A DNA stretch of 64,000 bases from Rhodocyclales bacterium. GTDB taxonomy: Bacteria > Pseudomonadota > Gammaproteobacteria > Burkholderiales > Rhodocyclaceae. The notes under the pieces are model-generated. The model saw only the letters and a program-made list of their open reading frames with translations, was not told the DNA's origin and ran no database searches. Each line of letters begins with the position of its first letter. Within the stretch, counting starts at the first letter, position 1. The stretch lies in contig JAPLQY010000049.1 in NCBI GenBank assembly GCA_026399475.1, forward strand, positions 1-64,000, read 5' to 3'. The position numbers were made by a program, and so were the translations under genes. Positions 52,501 to 60,854 of this stretch are shown one piece after another.

Positions 52501-54241
52501 GGGCAATACCTTTGAGGCCCCTGGCGACCGGGTGGGCATCGCCAGACTGGTCACTCGGGTGACGGTCCACACCCATGCAAGCCAGTCAGCCGCCACTGTT
52601 CGTCGCTATGCTATCGGCTCGAACGTCAGTCTGCGCGTGGCCTCCGGCAACACAACAGTCGACCACACGGCCCTGTGGCGATTTACGAAGGATGGACAGC
52701 CCTGCGGTGTCGGCTTTGAAGTCGAGGCCGACGCCTTGTGTTTCCATATGAACTTGCCAACTTCGCCGAGCGCTGCGCTGCTGACCGAGGATCCGGCGAT
52801 CCTGCGGGCCGCACGCACTGCCCGCTACCAGTGGGAGGCCCAACACGGGCCAACGCTGGGTGCAGTCGCCGGCAATGTATTCCTTCGCGACTGGCTCGCA
52901 CAGATCTTCAAGGTGGCCGCCGTCGCATTAGCCCAAGAGCGACAAGGCCTGTTGACCGACGCCATCGAACAGTTGCGCGCTCCCTCTGGAGCGCCACACC
53001 TACAGGCAGTTCTGATCACGATCTTCCAGTCTCCGGATCCCCCGCAAGACGACGACAACCATGCCCCAGGAACGGAACCTCGCCTGCGCGCCAAACTCCG
53101 AGAAGCGTTTGCCGACGTCGCGATACGCGACGCGCTCGCCACCCTGGCCCTGCAGTTCCTCGTCGCCCCCATCGACGCGAGCTGGGATGACTGGCTTCGC
53201 CGGGCACAGATGCAGACCTTCGCTGCGGCCCTGATCGACTCTATTCAGCAGGCCTGTCCGCAAATCGACCCCGACGATCTAATGGTCGACACCGACCCCG
53301 GACCGACCGAGTCCGGCGAGATTCGTCCCGATACGCAACTGTGGATCACGGAAGCCAATCCCGGCGGCAATGGCCTGATTGAGCAGGTCGTCGAAGCCAT
53401 TGCCACCCGCCCCGATCACTTCTATCGCCGCATCGAGGCCGCACTCCGTCCCTCTGAGTTTGAGCAGATCGACCTCCAGATGCGAGACTATGTCCAACGT
53501 ATCGGTTGCCCCACACCGGATGAGCCTTGGGTAGAGACAGCACTGGCTGTTCGATCTGCACGGTCCACGCAGGAGGCCCGACAAAGCCTGCTGCAATTGA
53601 GGCAGTTCCTGTCCGAGCAGGGCCACGCTGTATTCCACGGTTACATCTCGGCACTCAGCAACCGCATCCTGCGTCCCGACAGCCCACGGTCGCTGGACTA
53701 CCTTCTGGCCGAACTCTTAGATAGCTGGAATAATTTGGAGTGCCGTCTCGGCGTCGAAGTTGACGCCCGGATTATGTGTGCCGTGTTCAGCCGTGATGTC
53801 CGTCTGGACGGCGCTTTTACTGCGGCGGGGTTCGACTTGCCGCAACACCAGATAGAAACCTGGCGGTTTAGCATTCTGCTGGGCGTGCTCTGGGCCGGAG
53901 GACATGCATTGCGATCGCACGCGCTGCCGGTGTCCGAGCGCTTCGCGGACACCCCGATGACGACGGATCGACTTTTCCTGGCACCCTGGGTATCGAAAGA
54001 GGCAGACCCAATCGACGCGGCCTCGCCGCAGATGCTGGAGTTACTGCATGATCAATTGCGCCGGCAGGGGCAAGCGATCGTCTCGATGCCTCCGGATCCA
54101 TCCCTGATTCACCGGGTCACTTCTTTGGCGGCCACTGTTCCGGTTCAACTCGAGTATCTCAACGTCTATCCTCGGCTGACTTCCGTCGTTCGTGCCCAAG
54201 GATCCGTGGCTCTCCACTTTGAGTTGGAGGCAACAGCATGA
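49529..54241 (+). CDS. dpdJ: DpdJ: large DEAD/DEAH-type helicase
   Basis: A 1,570-residue SF2 helicase: Walker A SAGTGSGKTLAFYLPAL (about 203-220), LALYPRNELLKDQL, a zinc-binding insert CPFFRCPQPRCNG ... LICQRCGS (about 300-335), LLDEVHLYTG (DEVH, about 390), LSATI, ATAALEVGYDDPAVGIVLQH and QFLQRKGRAGRTRHM. C-terminal about 700 residues include ITEANPGGNGLIEQVVEAI, a DUF1998-like pattern of DNA-translocating helicases. It is the largest gene here. ATGA overlaps on both sides. Expected to drive DNA translocation or cleavage in Dpd restriction. Confidence 0.85.
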   Translation: MSLSPDLALAEAALDRLERLEVRVLVWGLVDSALSLDEVDDTLRDVLNDNQELAADPNCTIDTEASLCQRLTSLGYLAEIPGRPGAPRRFRTRMAEGIRLFARLRQLFPRRHEGPDWVSGATLVADYRLLWRQRRYPARDLSPATSQELIASRVSDPRVIAAVRAWFDAGGPNWKFARFQIEAAARILEALTNRALRGTLVSAGTGSGKTLAFYLPALTWLAAERKAQPASRGVRVLALYPRNELLKDQLAEVYEQARKFDDTLGRVGTTLSIGVLYGDTPYTLKSAIKNWSKTHGDCPFFRCPQPRCNGSLRVSGEAAPEHDGRLICQRCGSAVEARHLRFTRASMTEDPPDILFTSVEMMNQRLADSEIRHLFGLGPKASRVPALMLLDEVHLYTGTFGAQAAHLLRRWSYLSRRQTQFVGLSATIADGAAFFASLVGMDRSVVEEIAPNTEHMKSEGAEYMLALRGDPVSQAALLSTSIQALMLASRLLDRRDQFDNGTKPFSGWRSFAFTDQLDATNRLFYDLRDAEGRTEQGHPANRRHPNGGLAHLRRESPNLRRYEGGQDWRAIEANGHDLSTRHRVERTTALDTGVSHDAEIVVATAALEVGYDDPAVGIVLQHKAPRDMAQFLQRKGRAGRTRHMRPWTIMVLSDYGRDRLAYQAYEQFFDPELPPRELPLSNRYIRRMQATYAIIDYLGVAMQQGEPAGSVWRDLGTPGNQNFERWQKADVNRIKSTSATFPLSPQQWNVLCREAARGAPPGNNYAGKNWLQTNLRRNFLVAQLAAILKDPSRTEDLARHLSNALSLTREEVDTLLWEHPRPLLLTVVPTALRRLATNWRAHGQPGADRNNKSPLPEFIPSTLFSDLALPEVQLLGGRYDDVALPVLQALNEMAPGKVSRRLDDALWIGLTQEQLAADVASGISDREVDVEPWYELDSQFPFHRAEHGQVIACAAWRPRAIRLGGLPRNPELRDTSNARLIWCTQLLGRRVGNTFEAPGDRVGIARLVTRVTVHTHASQSAATVRRYAIGSNVSLRVASGNTTVDHTALWRFTKDGQPCGVGFEVEADALCFHMNLPTSPSAALLTEDPAILRAARTARYQWEAQHGPTLGAVAGNVFLRDWLAQIFKVAAVALAQERQGLLTDAIEQLRAPSGAPHLQAVLITIFQSPDPPQDDDNHAPGTEPRLRAKLREAFADVAIRDALATLALQFLVAPIDASWDDWLRRAQMQTFAAALIDSIQQACPQIDPDDLMVDTDPGPTESGEIRPDTQLWITEANPGGNGLIEQVVEAIATRPDHFYRRIEAALRPSEFEQIDLQMRDYVQRIGCPTPDEPWVETALAVRSARSTQEARQSLLQLRQFLSEQGHAVFHGYISALSNRILRPDSPRSLDYLLAELLDSWNNLECRLGVEVDARIMCAVFSRDVRLDGAFTAAGFDLPQHQIETWRFSILLGVLWAGGHALRSHALPVSERFADTPMTTDRLFLAPWVSKEADPIDAASPQMLELLHDQLRRQGQAIVSMPPDPSLIHRVTSLAATVPVQLEYLNVYPRLTSVVRAQGSVALHFELEATA

Positions 54242-54768
54242 GCGCCACGCGCAAGATCTTCAAGAGCGCTGTGACGTCGCAGCATGCCGTGCGGGAAGTG
54301 CTGACGATGGTCTTTGCTCAGGAAATGCTGGCACCCAGCAAAGAGGTGTTCATCGTGGCACCGTGGATCAGCAACATCGTGATTTTCGACAGCCAACTTG
54401 GTCAGTACGCCACCCTCAACCCCGAGTGGGCCAAGCACGAGATCCGTCTCGTCGAGGTTCTGGTGGCTATCGCTGCGAATGGCACCAATCTGCACATTCA
54501 CACCCGGCCAGACGATCACAACAGGGCCTTCAAGCGCCGCATCCAGGAAGCTCTAGACGATGCGGGCCTATCCGATCAACTATGTTGGTCGGACCGCAAC
54601 GCACTGCTGCACACCAAGGGAGTTTGGACGAACCGGGTGTTGATTGATGGATCGATGAATCTCACCGAAAGCGGCGTCGCCCTGAACGATGAAGCCGTGA
54701 CGGTATCGTTCGAACCCGAGCAGGTCGCAGCTGCCCGCGTCCACTTCCAACTCTATGAGCAGCCCTGA
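54238..54768 (+). CDS. dpdK: DpdK: phospholipase D-like (HKD) protein
   Basis: A 176-residue PLD-superfamily protein with a single HKD half-site: HTKGVWTNRVLIDGSMNLTESG gives the H-x-K pair and G-S-x-N (about residues 124-146). PLD-fold nucleases dimerise to make one active site, so DpdK is the likely nuclease of the restriction part. It overlaps dpdJ (ATGA) and dpdD by 14 bases. No signal peptide; cytoplasmic. Confidence 0.88.
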   Translation: MSATRKIFKSAVTSQHAVREVLTMVFAQEMLAPSKEVFIVAPWISNIVIFDSQLGQYATLNPEWAKHEIRLVEVLVAIAANGTNLHIHTRPDDHNRAFKRRIQEALDDAGLSDQLCWSDRNALLHTKGVWTNRVLIDGSMNLTESGVALNDEAVTVSFEPEQVAAARVHFQLYEQP

Positions 54769-56983
54769 TACCCAATTCGATCGCGACAAGGCGCAAGCGC
54801 TGCAAAAGGCGTTCTTTGCTGCGCCCAATCGCTGCGACCCCATGACCTTGAGTAGCAACCCGGAAGACAAGCGAGCGTTACAGACCTCGTTGCGCCGACA
54901 CGCCTCCGGAGCCACGGACCAGAGCGTGCTGCTTCCGTTCCAGGAGATCGATACCGGCCCGACGTCCTGGTTTGCCTGCGCTGCATCTGCGCAAATGCTG
55001 CGCGCCCTATTGGACGAGATCCGTGCCTTCCTCGGCCCCAGCTATGTCAACGAGCGCCCTCAGGACCGCGTCCCGGACACTGCGGACACCCACGCGCAGC
55101 CACTCATCAAAGCTGCAGGATGGCATGCCATCCGCTTTGACACACCAGGCGGGGACGGTGACATGATGGTGTTGCGGCAGTGGCGACTTTATGACGATCT
55201 GGTCAGCCGTCGCCCACGCGTTGCTTCTTACGTGCCAAGCTCGTTTCACCAACTCAGGGCCTCATTTGATCGTGCCTTGCTGGCGCGAAATGAGGCGGGG
55301 GCCCTCGCCGCCATGGCGACGTTGCGCGAGCGGTTCGGGGTCTCGGCCGAGAACCGGCAGTTCCTAGAGATCCGCCTGAACGCAGCTTTCGAGCGTTGGG
55401 ACGTCATTGCCGAGCATCCACTGCTGGCGCAACTGATCCACCTGCAGTTGCCGCCAGAGACCTACGGTGACGTGATGGAAGCGCTGTACCGGTCGAGGGT
55501 TCAGGCCTTCGAATCGGGCAATACACTCGAACCGCTGCTGCTGCAGTTCAGCCAGGCCGTCGCTGGACCCGCACAACCCCTCTTCAGCACACGCCGCACC
55601 TCGCGCCGTCCGGCCGTCCTAAAGGCGTTCGTCCTGCACGAGTTGATTCAACCAGAGCCGCAACTGGCCATCTGCGCGCGACTCCTGAAGGAAATCCCTG
55701 TTGGCGCCTTTGGCACCGTCGACCGGATCTTGCGCGAGCGATGCACTCAACACGCTGCGGAGGCAGGCATCGGACTTGCCCAGAAAGCTCTGGCCAACGA
55801 GCAATTCGATCGTGCCTGGGAGTTGTTCTGGCCCCTGACAGACGCGGTCGATGTGCTGCGTGGCCTTATCGCCTGTGCCCGCGAGTCTGACGATCCAGCC
55901 AAGGTCGCCGCTGTTCTGGCCCGACTGCACGCCACCGATGCGTCGATCCGTAACGTCGTGGAGTCTGCCTCTGCGACGCGCCTTGCGAGGTTGCGTTCCA
56001 GTTACCAGGCGCCGTTGTTACCTGACAGGCTGTCAGCACAGTTTGCGCGGTGGCCTAACGAACCCGAGGACCGATACGTCGAGCGCTGGGCTGAGTTCGC
56101 ACGAAGCGTCGATCCTAGGGCACTCCTGGCCGAAGGTGGCATGGTTGACGCCGCCATTGACACTCTGATCCGACTTGCTGTCGAAGAACCCGCGCTAATC
56201 GAGCGTCTGTATCCGCTGTGGCACGAACTGTTCATCGAGCGCACCGACCCGGATCCGCGCTTGGTACCGCTCTACCTCGAGATGCTCGAGGCGCTGCGGG
56301 CTCGGGATGTCTTTCAGCGTACCGATCAGGAACTCCTACATCAGATCCTGGTGGCCATCGTCGACAGTGGTGACGACGCGGCCTACCGTCGCTCCGTCGA
56401 TACCATTGCGAAGATCTTCGAGGTCATTCGTTCGCCTCAGGCCATGGGTTGGGCGCTGGACGTGTGCGACTCCCTCTCGCAACGTCGCGTGCGTGATGCC
56501 GACGCCCGCATGCGATTGCTCACGCAGGTATTCCAAGCATGCCAGGAGTTTAGCTCGCGGCTCGAGTCCTTGCAGGCGCATCAACTGCGCCTACTGGCGC
56601 AGGAAGCCAAGCTCGATTTGCCAAAACTGCCCGCATCGCCCTTTCCGGAGTCAGGCGAAGCACAGACCGTTGACGAGACCCCCTATCGGGTTGCGATTTA
56701 CAGTCTCGACGAAGCGGCCACCAGACGGGCCGTAGAGATCTTGAAGTCACTTCATCCGCACTGGGTGATCGACACCAATTCCGATCACGTTTGCTCGGAT
56801 CGCCTTAAGTCCCTAGCTCAGCATGCACACGTCTTCGTGTTTGCCTGGCGATGCAGCAAACACGCGGCCTACTACTGCGTCAAGTCCAGCAGCCAGAAGG
56901 AGAACCTTGTCATGGCCCGGGGCGTCGGTACCACCAGTTTGGTCGCCGCCGCGGTCGAATTCCTCCAGGGGAGGCCGAACTAG
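54755..56983 (+). CDS. dpdD: DpdD
   Basis: A 742-residue protein. Helical, repeat-like N-terminal and middle parts (ALAAMATLRERFG, AEAGIGLAQKALANEQFDRA, DDPAKVAAVLARLHATD), resembling TPR-type solenoids. The C-terminal 105 residues form an alpha/beta domain: RVAIYSLDEAATRRAVEIL, VFVFAWRCSKHAAYYCVKSS and ARGVGTTSLVAAAVEFL. No classical catalytic motif. It overlaps dpdK and ends the plus-strand operon. Named by size and context within the Dpd set; here it follows K rather than preceding E. Probably a scaffold or sensor of modification status; unproven. Confidence 0.75.
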   Translation: MSSPDTQFDRDKAQALQKAFFAAPNRCDPMTLSSNPEDKRALQTSLRRHASGATDQSVLLPFQEIDTGPTSWFACAASAQMLRALLDEIRAFLGPSYVNERPQDRVPDTADTHAQPLIKAAGWHAIRFDTPGGDGDMMVLRQWRLYDDLVSRRPRVASYVPSSFHQLRASFDRALLARNEAGALAAMATLRERFGVSAENRQFLEIRLNAAFERWDVIAEHPLLAQLIHLQLPPETYGDVMEALYRSRVQAFESGNTLEPLLLQFSQAVAGPAQPLFSTRRTSRRPAVLKAFVLHELIQPEPQLAICARLLKEIPVGAFGTVDRILRERCTQHAAEAGIGLAQKALANEQFDRAWELFWPLTDAVDVLRGLIACARESDDPAKVAAVLARLHATDASIRNVVESASATRLARLRSSYQAPLLPDRLSAQFARWPNEPEDRYVERWAEFARSVDPRALLAEGGMVDAAIDTLIRLAVEEPALIERLYPLWHELFIERTDPDPRLVPLYLEMLEALRARDVFQRTDQELLHQILVAIVDSGDDAAYRRSVDTIAKIFEVIRSPQAMGWALDVCDSLSQRRVRDADARMRLLTQVFQACQEFSSRLESLQAHQLRLLAQEAKLDLPKLPASPFPESGEAQTVDETPYRVAIYSLDEAATRRAVEILKSLHPHWVIDTNSDHVCSDRLKSLAQHAHVFVFAWRCSKHAAYYCVKSSSQKENLVMARGVGTTSLVAAAVEFLQGRPN

Positions 56984-57036
56984 TGAATCCCCAGCATCTT
57001 GTGCGTCTGCACCGACAGTCGCCACTGAAGGTGTGT
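56980..57036 (-). pseudogene. C-terminal relic of a second queE
   Basis: On the minus strand, 18 codons encode THLQWRLSVQTHKMLGIH followed by TAG; the intact queE at 37747 ends THPQWRLSLQTHKMLGIP. Fifteen of 18 residues agree, while DNA identity is clearly lower, so this is a separate queE lineage, not a recent copy. Its stop overlaps the stop of dpdD on the other strand. Upstream sequence has no further QueE similarity. It marks an old queE that lay convergent to dpdD before a deletion or rearrangement. Confidence 0.75.
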
Positions 57037-57383
57037 CTGGCAGTTCGCTACTGCAGTGGCGGTGTGTAGTCCTAATGCGCGATGGGAAGTGTTCTGTAAC
57101 AGGTAAAAGCGGGTGACGAATTGACAAGAGCAGTCGAGGGCGCTGATCTTATTTTGTTTGGGCGTCCTCGACTCATGCGGTGTACAGAGCTTTTGACCAT
57201 TTTCGAGAAACACTACAGTATGTTCAAGGCACCTGTCCGGCAAGCATTAATTCTTGCATTAGAGCGGTGGGTCATGGCAATAGCATTCTTAGGAGGTTTG
57301 GCTTAAGCGATTGTCGGACGCAGCGTCGCAGCAGTCGCGGCAGTCTGCGCGATTACAAAAGATGCATTAAGGCGGAAACCCCG
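56984..57383. other. Junction region between the two dpd operons
   Basis: About 400 bases between the dpdD stop and the dpdB2 stop. The first 53 contain the queE relic. The rest has only short frames without ribosome sites, and no clear terminator hairpin or IS end was found. It joins GC-rich (left) and more AT-rich (right) DNA. Confidence 0.5.
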
Positions 57384-58442
57384 TTATTGCTTTCGAAGCG
57401 AGTCCCGCATGACACGCATTAAATAGTGCGCCAGCGTCATGATATCCGCCGGGGTGTTCTGAATGGAATTCCATGCTCTCTGGTCGCCGGGCGCGAAATT
57501 CCAAGTACCCTCAATCCAGGCAGTCTTCTCAACAAGCGGCGCTAAGCCCTTCTGAAAGTCTTCCCAAGTGCGTGCTCCTTGGCTCAAAGCCAATACTTCC
57601 ATTACATAGCCCATAGCAACAATGCCCGCTCCGTGGACAAGTCTCGAATTCTTGGGTTTGTGGCCAGACCAAGCCTCTCGAAACACGAGACTCACCGCGC
57701 GATAGTAATCAGAGATAAGGCAAAAGCTTTTGTCGGGTCCATCCGGATTTCGCATGAACTCTCGAAGTATTCCGTCATGTATCGAGTTCATGATAACTTT
57801 TTGAATTGCAGTATCGCTAATTATTCCGCTGGGATTGGTGTGCTGATGAATCAATCCCTTAAGCGATGACGATGAATCATAGTTAAGTCTCGATGCAAGG
57901 TCAGCTGCAAATGACCGCGATGAGAATCGGTGGGGCAATCCCTCAACTGTCGGCAGTAACTCGTAAATTAGAGATTTTGGCAATGGCTTCGTGTTATTTA
58001 TCAGGACAAATTGCCTGCGCAATTCTGCGTCCGTCTTGCACAGCAGCGCCGAGACAAATACTTTGAAGTGCTTTTCTGGCAGCAAACTGAGTGCGGACAG
58101 TCGCTGCTGCCCATCAACTACCAATCCCGGAGGACCGTTCTGGGTGTTGATGGTCACTTGAACGACGTCATCTGAAACGTGTTTAACTGTTACGTTGTCT
58201 GTAAAGGCGACTACGATTGGGTTTGGAAGCACAGCATCCTCTCGTTTCAGGTAGTCCTTAATTTCCTGAATGTGCGATGCGATCTGCGGTCGTTGGAAGC
58301 CGCTAAGGTGACCCTCTCCATCCCGGGCAATGCGCTCAATAGTGGCGAACGACCAAATTTCCGCGGCTGTAGCTGTGAAGCACATTACGAAATGTTCATC
58401 GCTCTGAACGGCGCGTATGGCCGTAAACGTTAGTGTTGTCAT
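57384..58442 (-). CDS. Second DpdB/DndB-like DGQQR-domain protein
   Basis: A 352-residue protein of the DGQHR/DndB-DpdB family: SGFQRPQIASHIQEIKDYL, LPNPIVVAF, LVVDGQQRLSALSL (DGQQR at 110-114), RRQFVLINNTKPLPKSLI and YELLPTV. It aligns along its whole length with the DpdB at 59724 (GFQR, DGQQR, KPLP, ELLP, NSRLVHGAGI). DpdB proteins are ParB/Spo0J-like ATPases that work with DpdA in inserting preQ0 into DNA. The start at 58442 matches the paralogue's N-terminus and is 13 bases after dpdA, so it is co-transcribed. A doubled DpdB is unusual. Confidence 0.8.
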   Translation of the reverse strand: MTTLTFTAIRAVQSDEHFVMCFTATAAEIWSFATIERIARDGEGHLSGFQRPQIASHIQEIKDYLKREDAVLPNPIVVAFTDNVTVKHVSDDVVQVTINTQNGPPGLVVDGQQRLSALSLLPEKHFKVFVSALLCKTDAELRRQFVLINNTKPLPKSLIYELLPTVEGLPHRFSSRSFAADLASRLNYDSSSSLKGLIHQHTNPSGIISDTAIQKVIMNSIHDGILREFMRNPDGPDKSFCLISDYYRAVSLVFREAWSGHKPKNSRLVHGAGIVAMGYVMEVLALSQGARTWEDFQKGLAPLVEKTAWIEGTWNFAPGDQRAWNSIQNTPADIMTLAHYLMRVMRDSLRKQ

Positions 58443-58455
58443 AAGAGTAGTAGGG

Positions 58456-59727
58456 TCACCTAAGTTGCTTGACACGATTGTGATAGACAAACAAATTGTG
58501 CATACCACGACGGCGGTTACGGTTGCTTCCTCGGAATATGATGACTTCAATTCCCGCTGTCTTGCATATAGGACAAACGCAACTTTTCCAGGGCCTGGCT
58601 TGAAGCGTTTCTCGATAGAGTGGATTTAACTTTGCTGACAACTTGTCGCGGATGGCCACGTTGTCGTGCAGAGAAGATTCCAAAAAGACGTTATAGGAAA
58701 TAATTGCTTCGAGGGTTTCGTCAATTGAGGCTTCGTTGCGATCAAAAGCCCGCAGGGTCTTAAGTGACTTCTTCTCAAGACGTTGCAGTTCCTCCTGATT
58801 AATTTTTCCCTCCTTGGCCGCTTTTTTGAGACGCGTGTTCTCTGTAGCTTGGGGAACTCGTAAAGCAGTGAAGTACGTTAGTTCTCCAGAGTCGCTTAAG
58901 ACGTAATAGTTCTTCTTGTCATCCTTGAAGGCTCTTATTAGCGGCGATGTAGTATCAAAACTCGTTATGTCATAGCGGACGAATTGTTCGATGACATCAG
59001 CCTTGGCAAATCCCAACAAGTGAAGTCTAGTACTCGCTGGGACAGCATTCCGAATCGCTTGGACAACCAGATGGATTTGTGGCGCCTTTAGCGGAACTAG
59101 TCCCCCAACTGCTAGGTAGTCGTATCCCATAGCGCAAAGTTGTCGCGCTGCTTCGGCGATGCTGGTCGGTGACCAACCCTGTACGGCGCCAAGCGGAACA
59201 AAAGAACTTCCGTGGGCTTGGTGCTCTTTAAGGAACCGAGACGCGTTATCCAATGTGAGAGCAAATCGCATCCTGGCGTCTTCGCTTCCGCCTTCTATGC
59301 CAGAAAGGTTTTCGTCAAAATCAAAAATGATGTGATCGACCGAACATCCATGGGTGAAGCTGCAGTCATCGTAAAACTCAACCATTTCCTCTGGCGTGTA
59401 AGGTGGCGTTGGCTCCTCGGCGTATGAGAAAGCGCCACAGTCACCAAATATTGGCATCGAGGTATATTTCTGCTGATCAAGGCGCAAGAATTCACGTGCC
59501 CCAACCCGGTGAAATCTCATTGCCTGAGACTCGGTGAATTTTCCCTTGATATGTTGATCGCCGACGGTAGCCTTTGATACGAGCATTCCATCGTAGGGCG
59601 GGTTTTCGAAAAGTTCGTGGGGGTACGCGTCGTCCCAGTAAGGACGACGATTGGGAGCGTTACGATCTTCGATAAAGTCGAAGCCGGGATCCACCATATC
59701 CAGGCTGTCGCTGAAGATAAACTTCAT
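58456..59727 (-). CDS. dpdA: DpdA: TGT-like DNA-guanine transglycosylase
   Basis: A 423-residue protein that exchanges guanine in DNA for preQ0. TGT motifs remain: FGDCGAFSY (D96, as in tRNA TGT D-S-G-G-F), PLGAVQGW, YDYLAVGGLVPL, and ITSFDTTSPLIRAF with the nucleophile position D258 (FDCVxPTR in tRNA enzymes). The C-terminus has the zinc motif CVCPIC (C383, C385, C388) with H410 or H416. No PUA domain for tRNA. The start at 59727 overlaps the dpdB stop (ATGA). Third gene of dpdC-B-A-B2. Confidence 0.93.
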   Translation of the reverse strand: MKFIFSDSLDMVDPGFDFIEDRNAPNRRPYWDDAYPHELFENPPYDGMLVSKATVGDQHIKGKFTESQAMRFHRVGAREFLRLDQQKYTSMPIFGDCGAFSYAEEPTPPYTPEEMVEFYDDCSFTHGCSVDHIIFDFDENLSGIEGGSEDARMRFALTLDNASRFLKEHQAHGSSFVPLGAVQGWSPTSIAEAARQLCAMGYDYLAVGGLVPLKAPQIHLVVQAIRNAVPASTRLHLLGFAKADVIEQFVRYDITSFDTTSPLIRAFKDDKKNYYVLSDSGELTYFTALRVPQATENTRLKKAAKEGKINQEELQRLEKKSLKTLRAFDRNEASIDETLEAIISYNVFLESSLHDNVAIRDKLSAKLNPLYRETLQARPWKSCVCPICKTAGIEVIIFRGSNRNRRRGMHNLFVYHNRVKQLR

Positions 59728-60854
59728 CGAGAAGGTCTCGATAGTTCTCGGTCTAGACGAATCAAATGTTCGCTTAAGCGGGAAATGTGTTGAGTTGTGC
59801 TTTGAATCTCGTTCCAGCGCCAGTTGAGACCTTCCCAGACGCCAGATGTCCACCGACAATGCGAAGCAATGCGTGTAAGGGAATCACGAATTTCCTTTTC
59901 TGGATTTGAAGTGGAGTCGGCGCGCAACATGATCTGATCCATGAGGGCACCCATCGCCTTGATACCCGCTGAATGCATGAGACGACTGGTGTTAGGTGAT
60001 CTACCCCAAGCGTCTGGGAATGTATCGCGAACGGCAGACCAATAAGCCAGAAGCGTTTTGTACATCGCCTTTGTGTCAGTCTCAACGGAGTTTTTGTATT
60101 GGCTTAACGCACCCATCGGCGGTCGTAGATTTCTTTTAATACTATCTACTACGGCGGAATCGACAACTACCCCTTGTTGATTGTTGGCGACGGACTCTCG
60201 CCGAATCAACTTGTGGAAAGGCGATCCAGGATCTCGATTGAGAACATTGCAAAGTTCGCTAGGGAGTTTGCGACTCGCAAGATCGCGAGGGAGAAGCACA
60301 TCAACCTCCGGTAGCAATTCGTTAATCAGGCGCGTTGGCAGGGGTTTTGCCTTATTCACGAGAATGAATTGCTCTCGCTGGGTTTCAATATCCGGAGAAA
60401 TAAACGCTATTACGGGAACTGGAATCCTGTTGTTCTTTGATTTGGCAAGCGCCAGTGACCTTTGTTGTCCATCAACAATCCACGCCACTCTGCGACCTTC
60501 CGGTAACACGGGTATGGTTAAGGTTCCACCTTGTGCGACTTCAACCATGTTCTCAGGTATTGGTCCCCTGGATTGCCGGAATTCAACTTCGTTCCCGAGT
60601 GCAAGAATGATCGCATTCGGAAATAGAACCTTCTCACTGTCTAGGTAATCGACGATTGATTTGACGTGAGACTTTATTTCGCTCCTCTGAAATCCTTTCA
60701 GTTCGTCACCGTCATCGCGCTCAATTCTAGAAATATCTGCAACACGTGTGACGTCAGAGCCAAAGAGAAAAAACGCGAAAACGTCAATGCCCTGTCCTTG
60801 GGTGGTGCGCAAAGCGCGAACGAGGATTTGTTTGTTGGATGACGCTTTCTTCAT
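59724..60854 (-). CDS. dpdB: DpdB: ParB/DndB-like DGQQR protein
   Basis: A 376-residue protein: GFQRSEIKSHVKSIVDYL (54-71), FPNAIILAL, WIVDGQQRSLALA (DGQQR 128-132), REQFILVNKAKPLPTRLI and NELLPEV, SRLMHSAGIKAMG. In the characterised Salmonella system, DpdB has a ParB-like fold, hydrolyses ATP and is needed with DpdA to insert preQ0 in DNA. It overlaps dpdC before and dpdA after by ATGA junctions, indicating tightly coupled synthesis. Confidence 0.9.
   Translation of the reverse strand: MKKASSNKQILVRALRTTQGQGIDVFAFFLFGSDVTRVADISRIERDDGDELKGFQRSEIKSHVKSIVDYLDSEKVLFPNAIILALGNEVEFRQSRGPIPENMVEVAQGGTLTIPVLPEGRRVAWIVDGQQRSLALAKSKNNRIPVPVIAFISPDIETQREQFILVNKAKPLPTRLINELLPEVDVLLPRDLASRKLPSELCNVLNRDPGSPFHKLIRRESVANNQQGVVVDSAVVDSIKRNLRPPMGALSQYKNSVETDTKAMYKTLLAYWSAVRDTFPDAWGRSPNTSRLMHSAGIKAMGALMDQIMLRADSTSNPEKEIRDSLTRIASHCRWTSGVWEGLNWRWNEIQSTTQHISRLSEHLIRLDRELSRPSR

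Noticed and set aside
49529-54241. Long minus-strand and alternate-frame ORFs inside dpdJ and other GC-rich dpd genes
   Set aside because: They lack ribosome sites and family resemblance and arise from codon bias in the opposite or shifted frames.
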